Shown here: positions 53,244 to 62,997 of the stretch, one piece after another | How the letters are laid out: each line of letters begins with the position of its first letter | Position numbering within the stretch: the stretch's first letter is position 1 | Source: Alphaproteobacteria bacterium | GTDB lineage: Bacteria > Pseudomonadota > Alphaproteobacteria > Acetobacterales > Acetobacteraceae | Direction: 5' to 3' | Length of the DNA stretch: 64,000 nucleotides | Assembly: GCA_016869735.1 (NCBI GenBank) | Contig: VGDL01000007.1 | Location: 1 to 64,000, forward strand | Notes under the pieces: model-generated | The model's input: the letters and a program-made list of their open reading frames with translations, nothing else | Database searches by the model: none | Told to the model about the DNA's origin: nothing | Translations under genes and position numbers: made by a program

Positions 53244-54982
53244 TGCCTACCCAGATCATGCGGCGCAACACGGATATTCTGGTGCTCGGCGCGGGTGGCG
53301 CTGGCTTGCTCGCGGCACTTCATGCCAAGGCTGGCAATCCCGCGCTGGAAGTCACCATTGCGGTGAAGGGCTTGCTCGGCAAATGCGGCTGCACGCGCAT
53401 GGTCCAAGGCGGCTATAATGTTGCGATTGCCGAGGGTGACTCCGCTGAGCGTCATTTCATGGATACGCTGGATGGCGGCAAATGGCTGAATGATCAGGAT
53501 TTGGCCTGGACGCTTGTGGTGGGCGCGCAGCGGCGCATTCGCGAATTGGAAAATCGCTGGGGCTGTTTTTTCGACCGCAATGCCGATGGCACCATTCATC
53601 AAAAAGCCTTTGCCGGACAGACTTTTGATCGCACCGTGCATAAGGGCGATTTGACCGGGATTGAGATTGTCAATCGCCTGGCGGAACAGGTTTGGGCGCG
53701 CGGCATTCAGCGCCTGGAAGAACATCGCGCTGTCGCACTTATTCCAAGCGCGGATGGCGCGCGGCTTTCGGGCGTGCTGCTGATTGATATGCGCTCGGGC
53801 GGCTTGGTGTTTGTGCAGGCGAAGGCCGTGATGCTCGGCACCGGTGGCGGGCCCACCATGTATAAATACCACACGCCATCAGGCGATAAATCCTGCGATG
53901 GCATGGCAATGGCGCTACACGCGGGCTTGCCTTTGCGCGATATGGAAATGGTGCAATTCCACCCGACCGGCGTGCTGGCGGGGCCGGGCACGCGCATGAC
54001 AGGCACGATCATTGAAGAAGGCTTGCGCGGCGCGGGCGGCTATCTGCTGGGCGGTGATGGCAAGCGCTTCATGGCCAAATACGATAAGCGCGCAGAGCGT
54101 GCGACGCGCGATATCGTCAGCCGTTCCATGCAGCGCGAAATCCTGGCCGGCAATGTGAATGATGCCGGCGGGCTTTGGATTGAAATGGGGCACCTTGGCC
54201 CGGATCGCGTACGGCGCGAATTCAAGGGCATGGTGGAACGCTGCGCCGATATGGGCTTTGACCTGGCCGGCGGCCGCGTGCCGGTGGTGCCGACCGCGCA
54301 TTACATGATGGGCGGCGTGGTGTTCCGCCCGGATGCCGGCACTGCCTTGCCCGGGCTTTTCGCCGCTGGTGAGGATACAGGCGGCGTGCATGGCGCCAAT
54401 CGTTTGGGCGGAAATGGGGTTGCGAATTCCACTGTCTTTGGTGGCATTGCCGGCGATACCATGGCCGCCTGGGTGCCGCGCGAAGGGGCTTTGGTCGAAC
54501 CCGATGCGACAGCACTTGATGCCGCCATTGCCGCGCTTGAAGCGCCTTTTGCGCGACCGGCGCGCAATCTTTCGCCGCTGCGTGACGCCTTGCAGGAAAT
54601 GATGTGGGACAAGGCCGGCATTCTGCGCGACACGGCGGGGCTTGCTGAAGCAACCAGCGCCTTGGATGGTTTGGAGACTGAGCTTGATGCTTCCGGCGTT
54701 GATGGCACCAACCGCGCCTTCAACCTCACCTGGCATGATTGGCTTAATCTGAAATCGCTGTTGCTGGTCAGCCGCGCGATTGTGGTGGCGTCTCAGGCGC
54801 GCGAGGAATCGCGCGGCGCGCATTGGCGTGAGGATTTTCCGCAGACCAATGACGAAGCTGCCGGGCTTGCGGCAACATCCGTGCGGCTGGACGATGGCCG
54901 CGTGGTCTTGGAATGGCAGAAGGTTGCCTTCACCCGCTTGAAGCCAGGCGAAAGCCTGCTCACCGCTGTTGCGGCGGAGTAG
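53243..54982 (+). CDS. Second succinate dehydrogenase/fumarate reductase flavoprotein subunit
   Basis: 579 residues from ATG 53243 (an in-frame GTG one codon earlier is an alternative). FAD-binding GAGGAGLLAALHA near 17-29, active-site HPTG, IIEEGLRGAGGYL with the proton-shuttle Arg, HYMMGG and HGANRLGGNG. The position of the covalent-FAD His (SHTVAAQGG in SdhA) here reads CTRMVQGG, so the His is replaced by Cys50 and flavin is likely bound non-covalently. Together with the FeS subunit and two anchors it forms a second complex II-like enzyme; non-covalent flavin usually lowers the potential, favouring fumarate reduction. Confidence 0.9.
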   Translation: MPTQIMRRNTDILVLGAGGAGLLAALHAKAGNPALEVTIAVKGLLGKCGCTRMVQGGYNVAIAEGDSAERHFMDTLDGGKWLNDQDLAWTLVVGAQRRIRELENRWGCFFDRNADGTIHQKAFAGQTFDRTVHKGDLTGIEIVNRLAEQVWARGIQRLEEHRAVALIPSADGARLSGVLLIDMRSGGLVFVQAKAVMLGTGGGPTMYKYHTPSGDKSCDGMAMALHAGLPLRDMEMVQFHPTGVLAGPGTRMTGTIIEEGLRGAGGYLLGGDGKRFMAKYDKRAERATRDIVSRSMQREILAGNVNDAGGLWIEMGHLGPDRVRREFKGMVERCADMGFDLAGGRVPVVPTAHYMMGGVVFRPDAGTALPGLFAAGEDTGGVHGANRLGGNGVANSTVFGGIAGDTMAAWVPREGALVEPDATALDAAIAALEAPFARPARNLSPLRDALQEMMWDKAGILRDTAGLAEATSALDGLETELDASGVDGTNRAFNLTWHDWLNLKSLLLVSRAIVVASQAREESRGAHWREDFPQTNDEAAGLAATSVRLDDGRVVLEWQKVAFTRLKPGESLLTAVAAE

Positions 54983-54986
54983 CGCG

Positions 54987-56306
54987 ATGACGCCAGCCTT
55001 CCCAAGTTTTGCCGAGGCATTGCGCGTGTGGCTGCGCATTGGTCTGCTGTCCTTTGGCGGTCCAGCGGCGCAGATTGCGGTGATGCATCGCGAAGTGGTG
55101 GAACAGCGCCATTGGGTATCCGATGCACGTTTTCTGCACGCGTTGAATTTCTGCATGCTGCTGCCGGGGCCAGAGGCGCAGCAATTGGCGACCTATCTTG
55201 GCTGGCTGATGCATGGCGTGCGCGGTGGGCTGGCGGCGGGGTTGCTGTTCATCCTGCCCGGTGCGGCGGTAATGCTTTCGCTTTCCATCATCTACGCAAC
55301 CTTGGGCGATGTGCCGATTGTGGCCGCGCTATTCTTTGGCTTGAAATGCGCGGTGCTGGTGCTGGTCGTGGAAGCGCTGATCAAGGTGGCGAAACGCGCG
55401 CTGAAGGGACCGGTGCCTGTCGCGCTTGCCATCGCAGCCTTTGCCGCACTCGCGCTGTTCAATGTGCCCTTTCCGCTGGTGGTGCTGGGTGCTCTCGCGA
55501 TTGGTTTCGCTTTGCTGGATGCCTTCAGCGGCGCAGGCCATGGCGTGGCGAAGGATGGCCCGCCAGCGCTATTGGATGCCGCCATTGCCGCCGATCGGGA
55601 ACGCATATCGCGCATGGCAGGGGCTGCGCGTCGCGCGGGGCTATTCGCGCTGGCGCTTTGGCTTTGGCCTGTCGTGCTGCTGATGGGTTACAGCGTTTAT
55701 GGCGATATTGCCTGGTTTTTCTCAAAGCTCGCGGTAGTGACTTTTGGTGGCGCCTATGCGGTGCTCGCTTACGCCGCGCAGGAAGCGGTGGAGCATTACC
55801 AATGGCTCTCCGCGCCGGAAATGCTGGCGGGGTTGGGGCTGGCGGAAACCACGCCCGGGCCGCTGATCCTGGTGCTGCAATTTGTGGGCTTCCTCGCGGG
55901 TTATCGCGCCGATGGTGTATTGGGTGGGGTTGCGGGCAGTGCGCTGACGCTTTGGGTGACATTCGCGCCCTGCTTTGCCTGGATATTTCTGGGCGCGCCT
56001 TTCGTTGAAAAACTGCATGCCGCGCCGCGCCTGAAGGGCGCTCTGGGCGCGGTGACGGCGGCGGTGGTGGGGGTGATTGCCAACCTCGCGCTCTGGTTTG
56101 GGCTGCGCGTGATTTTTCGCGATGTGCAGGTCGGCAGCTTCGGGCCAATCAGGCTTGATTTGCCGGTGCTGACCAGCCTTGACCCGGCGGCACTCGCGCT
56201 CGCGGTCTTTGCTGCTGTGCTGCTATTCCCGATGAAGCAAGGCTTGGCGCGCAGCCTTGGCTTCACCGCGATTGCAGGATTGGTCTTGAAATTCGCGGGG
56301 TTTTGA
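54987..56306 (+). CDS. chrA: Chromate ion transporter family protein (ChrA, two CHR domains)
   Basis: 439 residues with two CHR halves. The first has WLRIGLLSFGGPAAQIAVMHRE and LLPGPEAQQLATYLGW; the second has KLAVVTFGGAYAVLAYAAQEA and LAETTPGPLILVLQFVGFLAGY. ChrA exports chromate with proton exchange; other members may move sulfate-like anions. It begins 4 bp after the flavoprotein stop and so appears to be part of the fumarate operon. Confidence 0.92.
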   Translation: MTPAFPSFAEALRVWLRIGLLSFGGPAAQIAVMHREVVEQRHWVSDARFLHALNFCMLLPGPEAQQLATYLGWLMHGVRGGLAAGLLFILPGAAVMLSLSIIYATLGDVPIVAALFFGLKCAVLVLVVEALIKVAKRALKGPVPVALAIAAFAALALFNVPFPLVVLGALAIGFALLDAFSGAGHGVAKDGPPALLDAAIAADRERISRMAGAARRAGLFALALWLWPVVLLMGYSVYGDIAWFFSKLAVVTFGGAYAVLAYAAQEAVEHYQWLSAPEMLAGLGLAETTPGPLILVLQFVGFLAGYRADGVLGGVAGSALTLWVTFAPCFAWIFLGAPFVEKLHAAPRLKGALGAVTAAVVGVIANLALWFGLRVIFRDVQVGSFGPIRLDLPVLTSLDPAALALAVFAAVLLFPMKQGLARSLGFTAIAGLVLKFAGF

Positions 56307-56315
56307 GGGAACCAA

Positions 56316-57422
56316 TTACCCCGGCGTGAAAGCCTCATGCACCGCGGTCTGAATGCCGCCGCCCACAATCGGCCCGCCACCCGCGACATAAATCCAATCG
56401 CCAATAAGCGCCGCGCCCAAACCATGCCGCGGTGTTGGCATCGGCGCGTGGTGCTGCCAGCTATCGGTGGCGGGGTCATAGGATTCCACCGTGCCGATCA
56501 CGCGATCAATCGGGCGGTTCTGCGCGTCATAAAGCCGTTCCTCGCCACCCATGCACCAGAAGCGCCCGCGCAGCACCGCCATGCCATGGCCGGAACGTGG
56601 TGTCGGGATCGGCGCACGCTGGCGCCAAGTATCGCTTGCCGGATCATAAACATGATGCAGGCCGGTATTGTTCTCAAAGGTGTTGAAGCGCCCGCCGGCG
56701 ACGTGAATACGCCCTTCCCAAACCACCACGCCCGCATGGTCACGCCCCGCCGGCAGCGGGCGGAGCAGCGTCCATTTATCGGCCTGCGGATCATAAACCT
56801 CATTCCAGGAAATGCTGGCGCGTTCAGGCGCGGGATCTGTTGCGCCACCAATGTGATAGATCTTGCCACCCACGGCGGCGACGGCACCCGCGCCGCGCGG
56901 GCGCGGCATGGGCGCGATGGCAGACCAGCGATCCGCCGCGACATCATAAACGAATGCCTTGTTGTCCGAAGCGCGGTTCTGTTCGGTGAAACCGCCCAAC
57001 GCATAAATCCGCCCGGCATCGGCCACCACGCCGACATGATTGGCGCCGCGCGGCAAGGGTGCGGCTTCCTGCCAGCGATCCGATGCGGGGTCATAGACAT
57101 GGTGATAGGGCTTATCCACCTGCCCTTGGGCATAGCCGCCAATCACATGCAGCTTGCCGGCCCAGGCGGTGGCCCAGGCCATTTCACTGCGCGGCAAGGG
57201 CAGTGGCGCACGGGATACCCAACGCCCCGGCACACCAGCCGGCGCCGGGCTGGTCACTACGCGTTGCGCCAATTGCGCGGGCGTCAGCGCCTGAGGATTG
57301 GCGCCGCGCAGCGCGGACATTTGATCCGCCGGGATATTCGCGCCGTGATGGCCATGATGCTGCGCCTGGGCTGCCCCCACCAACATCGCTGCACCTGTGC
57401 CTAGAAAAATCCTGCGCCGCAT
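56316..57422 (-). CDS. Secreted Kelch-repeat protein
   Basis: 368 residues from ATG 57422 (MRRRIFLGTGAAMLVGAAQAQ), which looks like a twin-arginine signal (RRIFLG). The rest is about six Kelch blades, each with the GG-Y-W pattern (for example HVIGGYAQGQ, IYALGGFTEQ, KIYHIGGATD, IHVAGGRF, WCMGGEER, IYVAGGG). It forms a beta-propeller in the periplasm for an unknown interaction or enzymatic role. It lies between convergent chrA (9 bp) and clpB upstream. Confidence 0.88.
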   Translation of the reverse strand: MRRRIFLGTGAAMLVGAAQAQHHGHHGANIPADQMSALRGANPQALTPAQLAQRVVTSPAPAGVPGRWVSRAPLPLPRSEMAWATAWAGKLHVIGGYAQGQVDKPYHHVYDPASDRWQEAAPLPRGANHVGVVADAGRIYALGGFTEQNRASDNKAFVYDVAADRWSAIAPMPRPRGAGAVAAVGGKIYHIGGATDPAPERASISWNEVYDPQADKWTLLRPLPAGRDHAGVVVWEGRIHVAGGRFNTFENNTGLHHVYDPASDTWRQRAPIPTPRSGHGMAVLRGRFWCMGGEERLYDAQNRPIDRVIGTVESYDPATDSWQHHAPMPTPRHGLGAALIGDWIYVAGGGPIVGGGIQTAVHEAFTPG

Positions 57423-57486
57423 TCGCGTTTCTCCTGCCCTTGATGCAGCAGAAATCGCGCGAATGCAGCGCCTGATCAAGCCCTGT

Positions 57487-60090
57487 TCAGGCTGCTTCGT
57501 CCTGGGAAGCTTCCGGCGCGGCGTGGCGCACTTCCAGACCATCGGGGCTGGCCGTGACCGTCAGGCTTTCGCCATCCTTCACGCTGCCTTCCAGCAGCAG
57601 CCCCGCCAGCTTGTCCTGCAGGTTCCGTTGAATGACGCGCTTCAAGGGACGCGCACCATAAACCGGGTCATAGCCCGCTTCCGCCAGCCATTCCCGCGCC
57701 GCTTCATCCAGGGAGAGCGTGATCTTGCGATCTTCCAGCAACCGGCGCAGGCCGCGCAGTTGAATATCCACAATCGCCGACATATCCCCGCGCGCCAGGC
57801 GCCGGAACAGTACGATCTCATCCAACCGGTTGAGGAATTCCGGCCGGAAACGTTCGCGCACCGCACGCATCACTGAAGGCCGCGCCGCTTCAATATCGGC
57901 ACTTTCCGGCAATTCCGCGATGGCATGCGCACCGAGATTGCTGGTCAGCACAATGATGGTGTTGCGGAAATCAACCGTCCGCCCCTGGCCATCCGTCAGC
58001 CGCCCATCATCCAGCACCTGCAACAGCACATTGAAAACATCATCATGGGCCTTTTCGACCTCATCAAACAAAATCACCTGGTAAGGCCGCCGGCGTACGG
58101 CTTCCGTCAGCGCGCCACCTTCCTCATACCCCACATAGCCAGGCGGCGCGCCGATCAGCCGCGATACCGCGTGCTTTTCCATGTATTCCGACATGTCAAT
58201 GCGCGTCATGGCGCGTTCATCATCGAACAGGAAGGAAGCCAACGACTTCACCAATTCCGTCTTGCCGACACCGGTCGGGCCCAAGAACAGGAAGCTGCCG
58301 ATCGGGCGATTAGGGTCCTGCAAGCCCGCGCGCGCACGGCGCACGGCCTTGGAAACCGCTTCAAGCGATTCTTCCTGGCCGACCACGCGCTTGCGCAACT
58401 GGTCTTCCATCCGCAGCAGCTTGGCGCGTTCGCCTTCCAGCATTTTCTCAACCGGGATACCGGTCCAGCGGCTGACCACCGCCGCAATGCCTTCTTCCGT
58501 CACGGCTTCATTCACCAGCTTGGCATCGCCATTGCCGGCATCCGCGAGCTTTTTTTCAATGCCCGGAATAACGCCATAGAGCAGTTCGGAAGCCTTGGTC
58601 AGATCACCGCGGCGCTGCGCCAATTCAACCTCGGTCCGCGCCTTGTCCAATTCTTCCTTGAGCTTCTGGCTTTCAACCACCTCGCCCTTTTCCGCTTCCC
58701 AGCGCGCGGTCATGGCGGCTGAGCTTTCCTCAAGCTCCGCCAATTCCTTCTCAAGCTTCAGCAGCCGGTCCCGCGATGCCGCGTCATCTTCCTTCTTCAG
58801 TGCTTCGCGTTCGATCTTGAGGCGCATGAGGTCGCGGTCAATCGCGTCCAGCTCCTCAGGCTTGCTGTCCACCTGCATGCGAAGGCGCGATGATGCTTCA
58901 TCCACCAGGTCAATCGCCTTATCAGGCAGGAAGCGATCCGTGATGTAGCGGTTGGAAAGTGTCGCCGCCGCCACGAGGGCACCATCGGCGATGCGCACAC
59001 CGTGATGGAGTTCGTATTTTTCCTTAATGCCGCGCAGGATGGAGATGGTGTCCTCCACGCTCGGCTCACCCACAAATACGGGCTGGAAGCGCCGCGCGAG
59101 TGCGGCATCTTTCTCCACGTGCTTGCGATATTCATCCAGCGTCGTGGCACCGATGCAATGCAATTCGCCGCGTGCCAAGGCTGGCTTCAGCAGATTCGAT
59201 GCATCCATCGCCCCATCCGCCTTGCCGGCGCCGACCAGCGTGTGCATTTCATCAATGAACAGGATGATCTCGCCTTCAGCTTGCGTGGTTTCCGCCAGCA
59301 CGGCCTTCAGGCGTTCCTCAAACTCACCGCGATATTTGGCACCGGCGACCATGGCGCCAAGATCAAGTGCCATGACGTGCTTGGTCTTCAAGGCTTCCGG
59401 CACATCGCCATTGACGATGCGCAGCGCCAAGCCTTCCACAATCGCGGTCTTACCAACGCCTGGTTCGCCGATCAGCACCGGGTTGTTCTTGGTGCGGCGC
59501 GCCAGCACCTGAATGGCGCGGCGAATTTCCTCATCGCGGCCAATCACCGGGTCAAGCTTGCCCTGGCGTGCCACTTCCGTGATGTCGCGCGCGTATTTCC
59601 TCAAAGCATCAAAGCTGTCTTCGGCGTTCTGGCTATTCACCGTGCGACCCTTGCGGATTTGCGCAATGGCCTTTTCCAGCTTGTCGGGCTCTGCGCCTGC
59701 CACGCGCAGCGCGCGCCCGGCATCGCCCTCACTGCCGGCGAGTGCCACCAGCACGCGGTCCTGCGCCACAAAGGCGTCACCGGCGCGGTTCGCCTGTTCC
59801 TGAGCATTGCCCAGGATGCGCACGATATCGGCGGTGAAGCTCGGCTGGGCGGAAGCGCCACCGCCGGTCACTTTCGGCAGGCGGGTCATGAAGTTTTCCA
59901 CCGCGTTCTTGGCGCGAATCGGGTCCCCCCCGGCAGCGCGGATCAACCCGCTTGCAGCCCCTTCAGGGTCATCCAGCAGCGCCTTCAGCAAATGCGTCGG
60001 CGTCACCTGCTGGTGGAATTCGCGGATGGCAATGGTTTGCGCCGCTTGCAGAAAACCGCGGGCGCGGTCGGTAAATTTTTCGATATCCAT
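57487..60090 (-). CDS. clpB: ATP-dependent chaperone ClpB
   Basis: 867 residues from ATG 60090 ([15 protein letters not shown]). N-domain, first AAA+ module with [13 protein letters not shown], the coiled-coil middle domain (about 410-530), second AAA+ module with [13 protein letters not shown] and the pore motif GYVGYEEGG. It resolubilises protein aggregates with DnaK. The lack of a ClpP-binding IGL loop fits ClpB rather than ClpA/C. A candidate heat-shock promoter is upstream. Confidence 0.97.
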   Translation of the reverse strand: MDIEKFTDRARGFLQAAQTIAIREFHQQVTPTHLLKALLDDPEGAASGLIRAAGGDPIRAKNAVENFMTRLPKVTGGGASAQPSFTADIVRILGNAQEQANRAGDAFVAQDRVLVALAGSEGDAGRALRVAGAEPDKLEKAIAQIRKGRTVNSQNAEDSFDALRKYARDITEVARQGKLDPVIGRDEEIRRAIQVLARRTKNNPVLIGEPGVGKTAIVEGLALRIVNGDVPEALKTKHVMALDLGAMVAGAKYRGEFEERLKAVLAETTQAEGEIILFIDEMHTLVGAGKADGAMDASNLLKPALARGELHCIGATTLDEYRKHVEKDAALARRFQPVFVGEPSVEDTISILRGIKEKYELHHGVRIADGALVAAATLSNRYITDRFLPDKAIDLVDEASSRLRMQVDSKPEELDAIDRDLMRLKIEREALKKEDDAASRDRLLKLEKELAELEESSAAMTARWEAEKGEVVESQKLKEELDKARTEVELAQRRGDLTKASELLYGVIPGIEKKLADAGNGDAKLVNEAVTEEGIAAVVSRWTGIPVEKMLEGERAKLLRMEDQLRKRVVGQEESLEAVSKAVRRARAGLQDPNRPIGSFLFLGPTGVGKTELVKSLASFLFDDERAMTRIDMSEYMEKHAVSRLIGAPPGYVGYEEGGALTEAVRRRPYQVILFDEVEKAHDDVFNVLLQVLDDGRLTDGQGRTVDFRNTIIVLTSNLGAHAIAELPESADIEAARPSVMRAVRERFRPEFLNRLDEIVLFRRLARGDMSAIVDIQLRGLRRLLEDRKITLSLDEAAREWLAEAGYDPVYGARPLKRVIQRNLQDKLAGLLLEGSVKDGESLTVTASPDGLEVRHAAPEASQDEAA

Positions 60091-60159
60091 GTGGTCCCTC
60101 TCTTGAGCGGACGATGCCCCTCGCCCCCTTATGGGCAACGAATGACACCAGAATGCTTG

Positions 60160-60191
60160 TTATGTGGTATCTGGACTTGATCTGCTTCAAG
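60160..60191 (-). promoter_or_regulatory. Candidate sigma-32-type promoter of clpB
   Basis: On the minus strand CTTGAAG (60185-60191) is followed after 16 bp by ACCACATA, a fair but imperfect match to CTTGAAA-N13-17-CCCCATNT, about 70-100 bp before the clpB ATG. It also overlaps the leader of the MOSC gene. Confidence 0.35.
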
Positions 60192-60201
60192 GGGGAGCCC
60201 G

Positions 60202-60966
60202 ATGCGTATCGAAAAGATCTACCGCTACCCGGTGAAGGGGCTGTCTGCCGAGGCTTTGGAAGCCGTGGCGCTGACGCCAGGCGAAATGCTGGCGCATGAT
60301 AGGCGCTTCGCGCTCGCCCAGGGCGATGCGCCCTTCGATGTGGCGGCACCCCGCTGGCTTTCCAAGCGCAATTTCGGCTGCCTGATGGCCAATGAACGCT
60401 TGGCCCTGCTGCACACCGCCTTTGACCCGCATGATGGCAGCTTGGCCATCCGCGCGCCCGGCGCCGCGCCCTTTCTGCGCGACACGCGGACCGAGGCAGG
60501 CAAGGCCGCCATTGCGCGTTATTTGACCGATTTCCTGGGCCCGGAAGCGCGCGGCGAACCCCGCTTCATCGAAGCCCCCGGCCATCGTTTTTCCGATGTC
60601 GCGATGAAGGTGGTTTCCATCATTGGCCTTACCAGCCTGCATGCGTTGGAAGCCGAAGCCGGGATGGCGTTGGACCCGCTACGTTTTCGCGCGAATTTCT
60701 ATTTCTCCGGCGGGCGGCCCTGGGCGGAGTTTGATTGGATCGGCAAGGAAATCCAGATCGGTCGGGTGCGGCTTCGCGTGGTGAAGCGTATCGTGCGCTG
60801 CGCCGCGACTGAGGTGAACCCGGAAACCGCTATACGTGATGCGAACCCGCCGCGTGATCTCCACCGGCATTTTGGCCACGCGGATTTGGGCGTTTACGCC
60901 GAGGTTCTGGAAGGCGGAAATATCGCGCTTGGCGATGCGCTGGAACCGATGATGCTTGACCTTTGA
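60202..60966 (+). CDS. MOSC-domain protein
   Basis: 254 residues: the N-terminal beta-barrel starts MRIEKIYRYPVKGLSAEAL, the C-terminal MOSC domain has LRFRANFYFSG, RVVKRIVRCAATEVNPET with the conserved Cys, and HFGHADLGVYAEVLEGG. MOSC proteins bind molybdenum cofactor or sulfur carriers and can reduce N-hydroxylated compounds. It is divergent from clpB. Confidence 0.9.
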   Translation: MRIEKIYRYPVKGLSAEALEAVALTPGEMLAHDRRFALAQGDAPFDVAAPRWLSKRNFGCLMANERLALLHTAFDPHDGSLAIRAPGAAPFLRDTRTEAGKAAIARYLTDFLGPEARGEPRFIEAPGHRFSDVAMKVVSIIGLTSLHALEAEAGMALDPLRFRANFYFSGGRPWAEFDWIGKEIQIGRVRLRVVKRIVRCAATEVNPETAIRDANPPRDLHRHFGHADLGVYAEVLEGGNIALGDALEPMMLDL

Positions 60967-61026
60967 GAATGCCTTTTTTCTGCCGCTTCAGGCGCGCATC
61001 ATGAAAGGGTCACAGGAGTTGTCGCC

Positions 61027-61365
61027 ATGACATCAATGCTCCGTCCTTTTGCTTTACTGGCCCTCGGATTGGTGGGTTTGGCGCTATCCGCCGCCACCGT
61101 CGCGGCGCATCCGCAATATGGTCATGGGTATGGATACCACCATCGCCCGTATCATCCGCCGCGTGGCCATGGGGAGGTTGTGATCATCCAGCCCCCGGTG
61201 CGCTATGCGCCGCCGCCTGTCTATTACGCGCCGCCGCCACCGGTTTATTACGCGCCACCGCCCGTTTACTACGCGCCGCCTCCGCCGGTTTACTACGCGC
61301 CCGCGCCCTATCCCCATTATGGCCATTACGGGCGCCCTGGCGTTTCGCTGAATTTGCGCTTCTGA
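61027..61365 (+). CDS. Small exported protein with tandem YYAPPP repeats
   Basis: 112 residues: a signal peptide (LALGLVGLALSAATVAAHP), a His/Tyr/Gly-rich stretch (QYGHGYGYHHRPYHPPRGHG), then four to five VYYAPPP-type repeats, ending SLNLRF, a C-terminus ending in Phe like many outer-membrane proteins. Low complexity; no known domain. Possibly an envelope-associated or metal-binding peptide. The repeats are also tandem at DNA level (about 61205-61310). Confidence 0.75.
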   Translation: MTSMLRPFALLALGLVGLALSAATVAAHPQYGHGYGYHHRPYHPPRGHGEVVIIQPPVRYAPPPVYYAPPPPVYYAPPPVYYAPPPPVYYAPAPYPHYGHYGRPGVSLNLRF

Positions 61366-61410
61366 GCCTGACTTGCGCGCCGCCGCGGCGCGGCGCAATT
61401 TCCGGACACA

Positions 61411-62145
61411 ATGTGCACGCTGATTTTACTGAACCGGCCTGATCATGAATGGCCGATGCTGGTTGCCGCCAATCGCGACGAAAGGGCTGATCGCGCCTGG
61501 GATGCGCCGGCGGCCTGGTGGTCCGACTATCCCGGCGTGATCGGGGGGCGGGACCGCAGCGCCGGCGGCAGTTGGATGGCGCTTGGCAACAAGGGTGTAT
61601 TGGCGGCGGCGCTCAACCGCCCGGGTAGCCTTGGCCCGGCGCCGGGCAAACGCAGCCGCGGTGAATTGCCGCTCATGGCCGCGCATGCGCCGAATGCCGA
61701 AGCGGCGGTGGAAGCCATCACCGCGCTTGATGCCGGCGCCTGGCGCCCGTTCAATCTGGTGGTCGCAGATCAGCGGAGCGCGTTCTACATCGAAGCCCTT
61801 GGCGAAGGTCGCCCGCAGGCCATGCTGTTGGCACCGGGCTTTTCCATGGTGACATCCCACCCACCCAATGATGAAAGCCACCCCCGCACGCGGCGCCATT
61901 TGCCACGGTTTCGCGCCGCCGCCGCGCCTGAGCCGACGCAGGGCGATTGGCGCGCCTGGGAAGAAAGACTGGCCGATGACAGCCATGAAGGTGATTTGGC
62001 TGTCACGCTGAAAGTGCCGCTGCATGGCGGGTATGGGACAGTTTCGGCCAGCCTTTTGGGGTTTAGCGCGGCTGGCGAGAGGCTTTGGCGATTCTGCCCC
62101 GCCCCGCCGGGGGAGGGTGTGTTTGAAGGGGTTGGCGTGGTCTGA
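61411..62145 (+). CDS. NRDE-family protein (TANGO2-like)
   Basis: 244 residues starting MCTLILLNRPDHEWPMLVAANRDER, the NRDE motif after which the family is named (catalytic-type Cys2 after Met removal). Further signatures: GGRDRSAGGSWMALGNKG. TANGO2-type proteins are implicated in heme or thiol handling; the bacterial role is unclear. Confidence 0.9.
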   Translation: MCTLILLNRPDHEWPMLVAANRDERADRAWDAPAAWWSDYPGVIGGRDRSAGGSWMALGNKGVLAAALNRPGSLGPAPGKRSRGELPLMAAHAPNAEAAVEAITALDAGAWRPFNLVVADQRSAFYIEALGEGRPQAMLLAPGFSMVTSHPPNDESHPRTRRHLPRFRAAAAPEPTQGDWRAWEERLADDSHEGDLAVTLKVPLHGGYGTVSASLLGFSAAGERLWRFCPAPPGEGVFEGVGVV

Positions 62146-62295
62146 AGCCCGCCCGGCATCAGGCCCCGAAACGCAGCAGCTTTTCACATCGCACGCAGCG
62201 CCCGGTCACGCTTTTTCCTGCTTGTTGCAGTCTAACTTGACGATTCCACCCAAGCCCGCAGGATAAGCTCCATCATCCCCGAAAGGAACGCGACC

Positions 62296-62961
62296 ATGCC
62301 TATGATCTCTCTCACCGCCGCTGATGGTTTTCGCCTGCAGGCTTATCGCACTGGCCCGCAGGATGCCGCGCGCGCCCTGGTGGTGACGCAGGAGATCTTT
62401 GGCGTGAACCGCCATATCCGCAAGCTGTGCGATGATTTTGCCGCTGCCGGCTATGCCGTGATCGCGCCGCAGCTTTTTGACCGTGCGGAACGAAATGTTG
62501 AACTCGGCTATGATGCCGCCGATCTGGCGCGCGGGCGCGAATTGCGCGGCAAGATTGATACGGGCAAGACCGTATTGGATGTGCTGGCCGCCGCCGCCGC
62601 CCTGCCCCGCCAGGCCAAGCGCGGTATTGTTGGCTATTGCTGGGGTGGCACGGTCGCCTGGCACGGCGCAACCCGCACCAGCGCCTTTTCAGCCTCTGTC
62701 GGCTGGTATGGCGGCGGCGTTGCGGCGGCGAAGGATGAGGTGCCGAATTGCCCGACGCAACTTCATTTCGGCGAAACCGATGCCTCAATCCCCATGAGTG
62801 ATGTGGAGGCCATCCGCGCCGCGCGGAAGGAAGTGGAAGTCTTCGTCTATATGGGCGCGGGTCACGGCTTTGGCTGTGATGAACGCGGTTCCTATGTGGC
62901 GAAGGATGCCGCACTCGCGCAGGAACGCACACTCGCTTTCTTTGCCAAGCATCTGGGCTGA
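62296..62961 (+). CDS. Dienelactone hydrolase family protein
   Basis: 221 residues, alpha/beta hydrolase. Nucleophile Cys in VGYCWGGTVAW, Asp in LHFGETDASIP, His in MGAGHGFGCDERG, the DLH triad Cys-Asp-His. It hydrolyses a lactone or ester; the substrate is unknown. Confidence 0.92.
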   Translation: MPMISLTAADGFRLQAYRTGPQDAARALVVTQEIFGVNRHIRKLCDDFAAAGYAVIAPQLFDRAERNVELGYDAADLARGRELRGKIDTGKTVLDVLAAAAALPRQAKRGIVGYCWGGTVAWHGATRTSAFSASVGWYGGGVAAAKDEVPNCPTQLHFGETDASIPMSDVEAIRAARKEVEVFVYMGAGHGFGCDERGSYVAKDAALAQERTLAFFAKHLG

Positions 62962-62997
62962 ACGGCCCGTGATGGGGTCTGACGCCTGAACCGAGTT

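Noticed and set aside
53915-55156. 413-codon minus-strand frame
   Set aside because: Opposite the second fumarate reductase flavoprotein, which has clear motifs; antisense shadow.
59002-60180. 392-codon plus-strand frame
   Set aside because: Opposite clpB, no domain; antisense shadow.
61205-61310. Regular repeats considered as a CRISPR array
   Set aside because: They are in frame, contiguous without unique spacers, and encode a Tyr/Pro peptide repeat.
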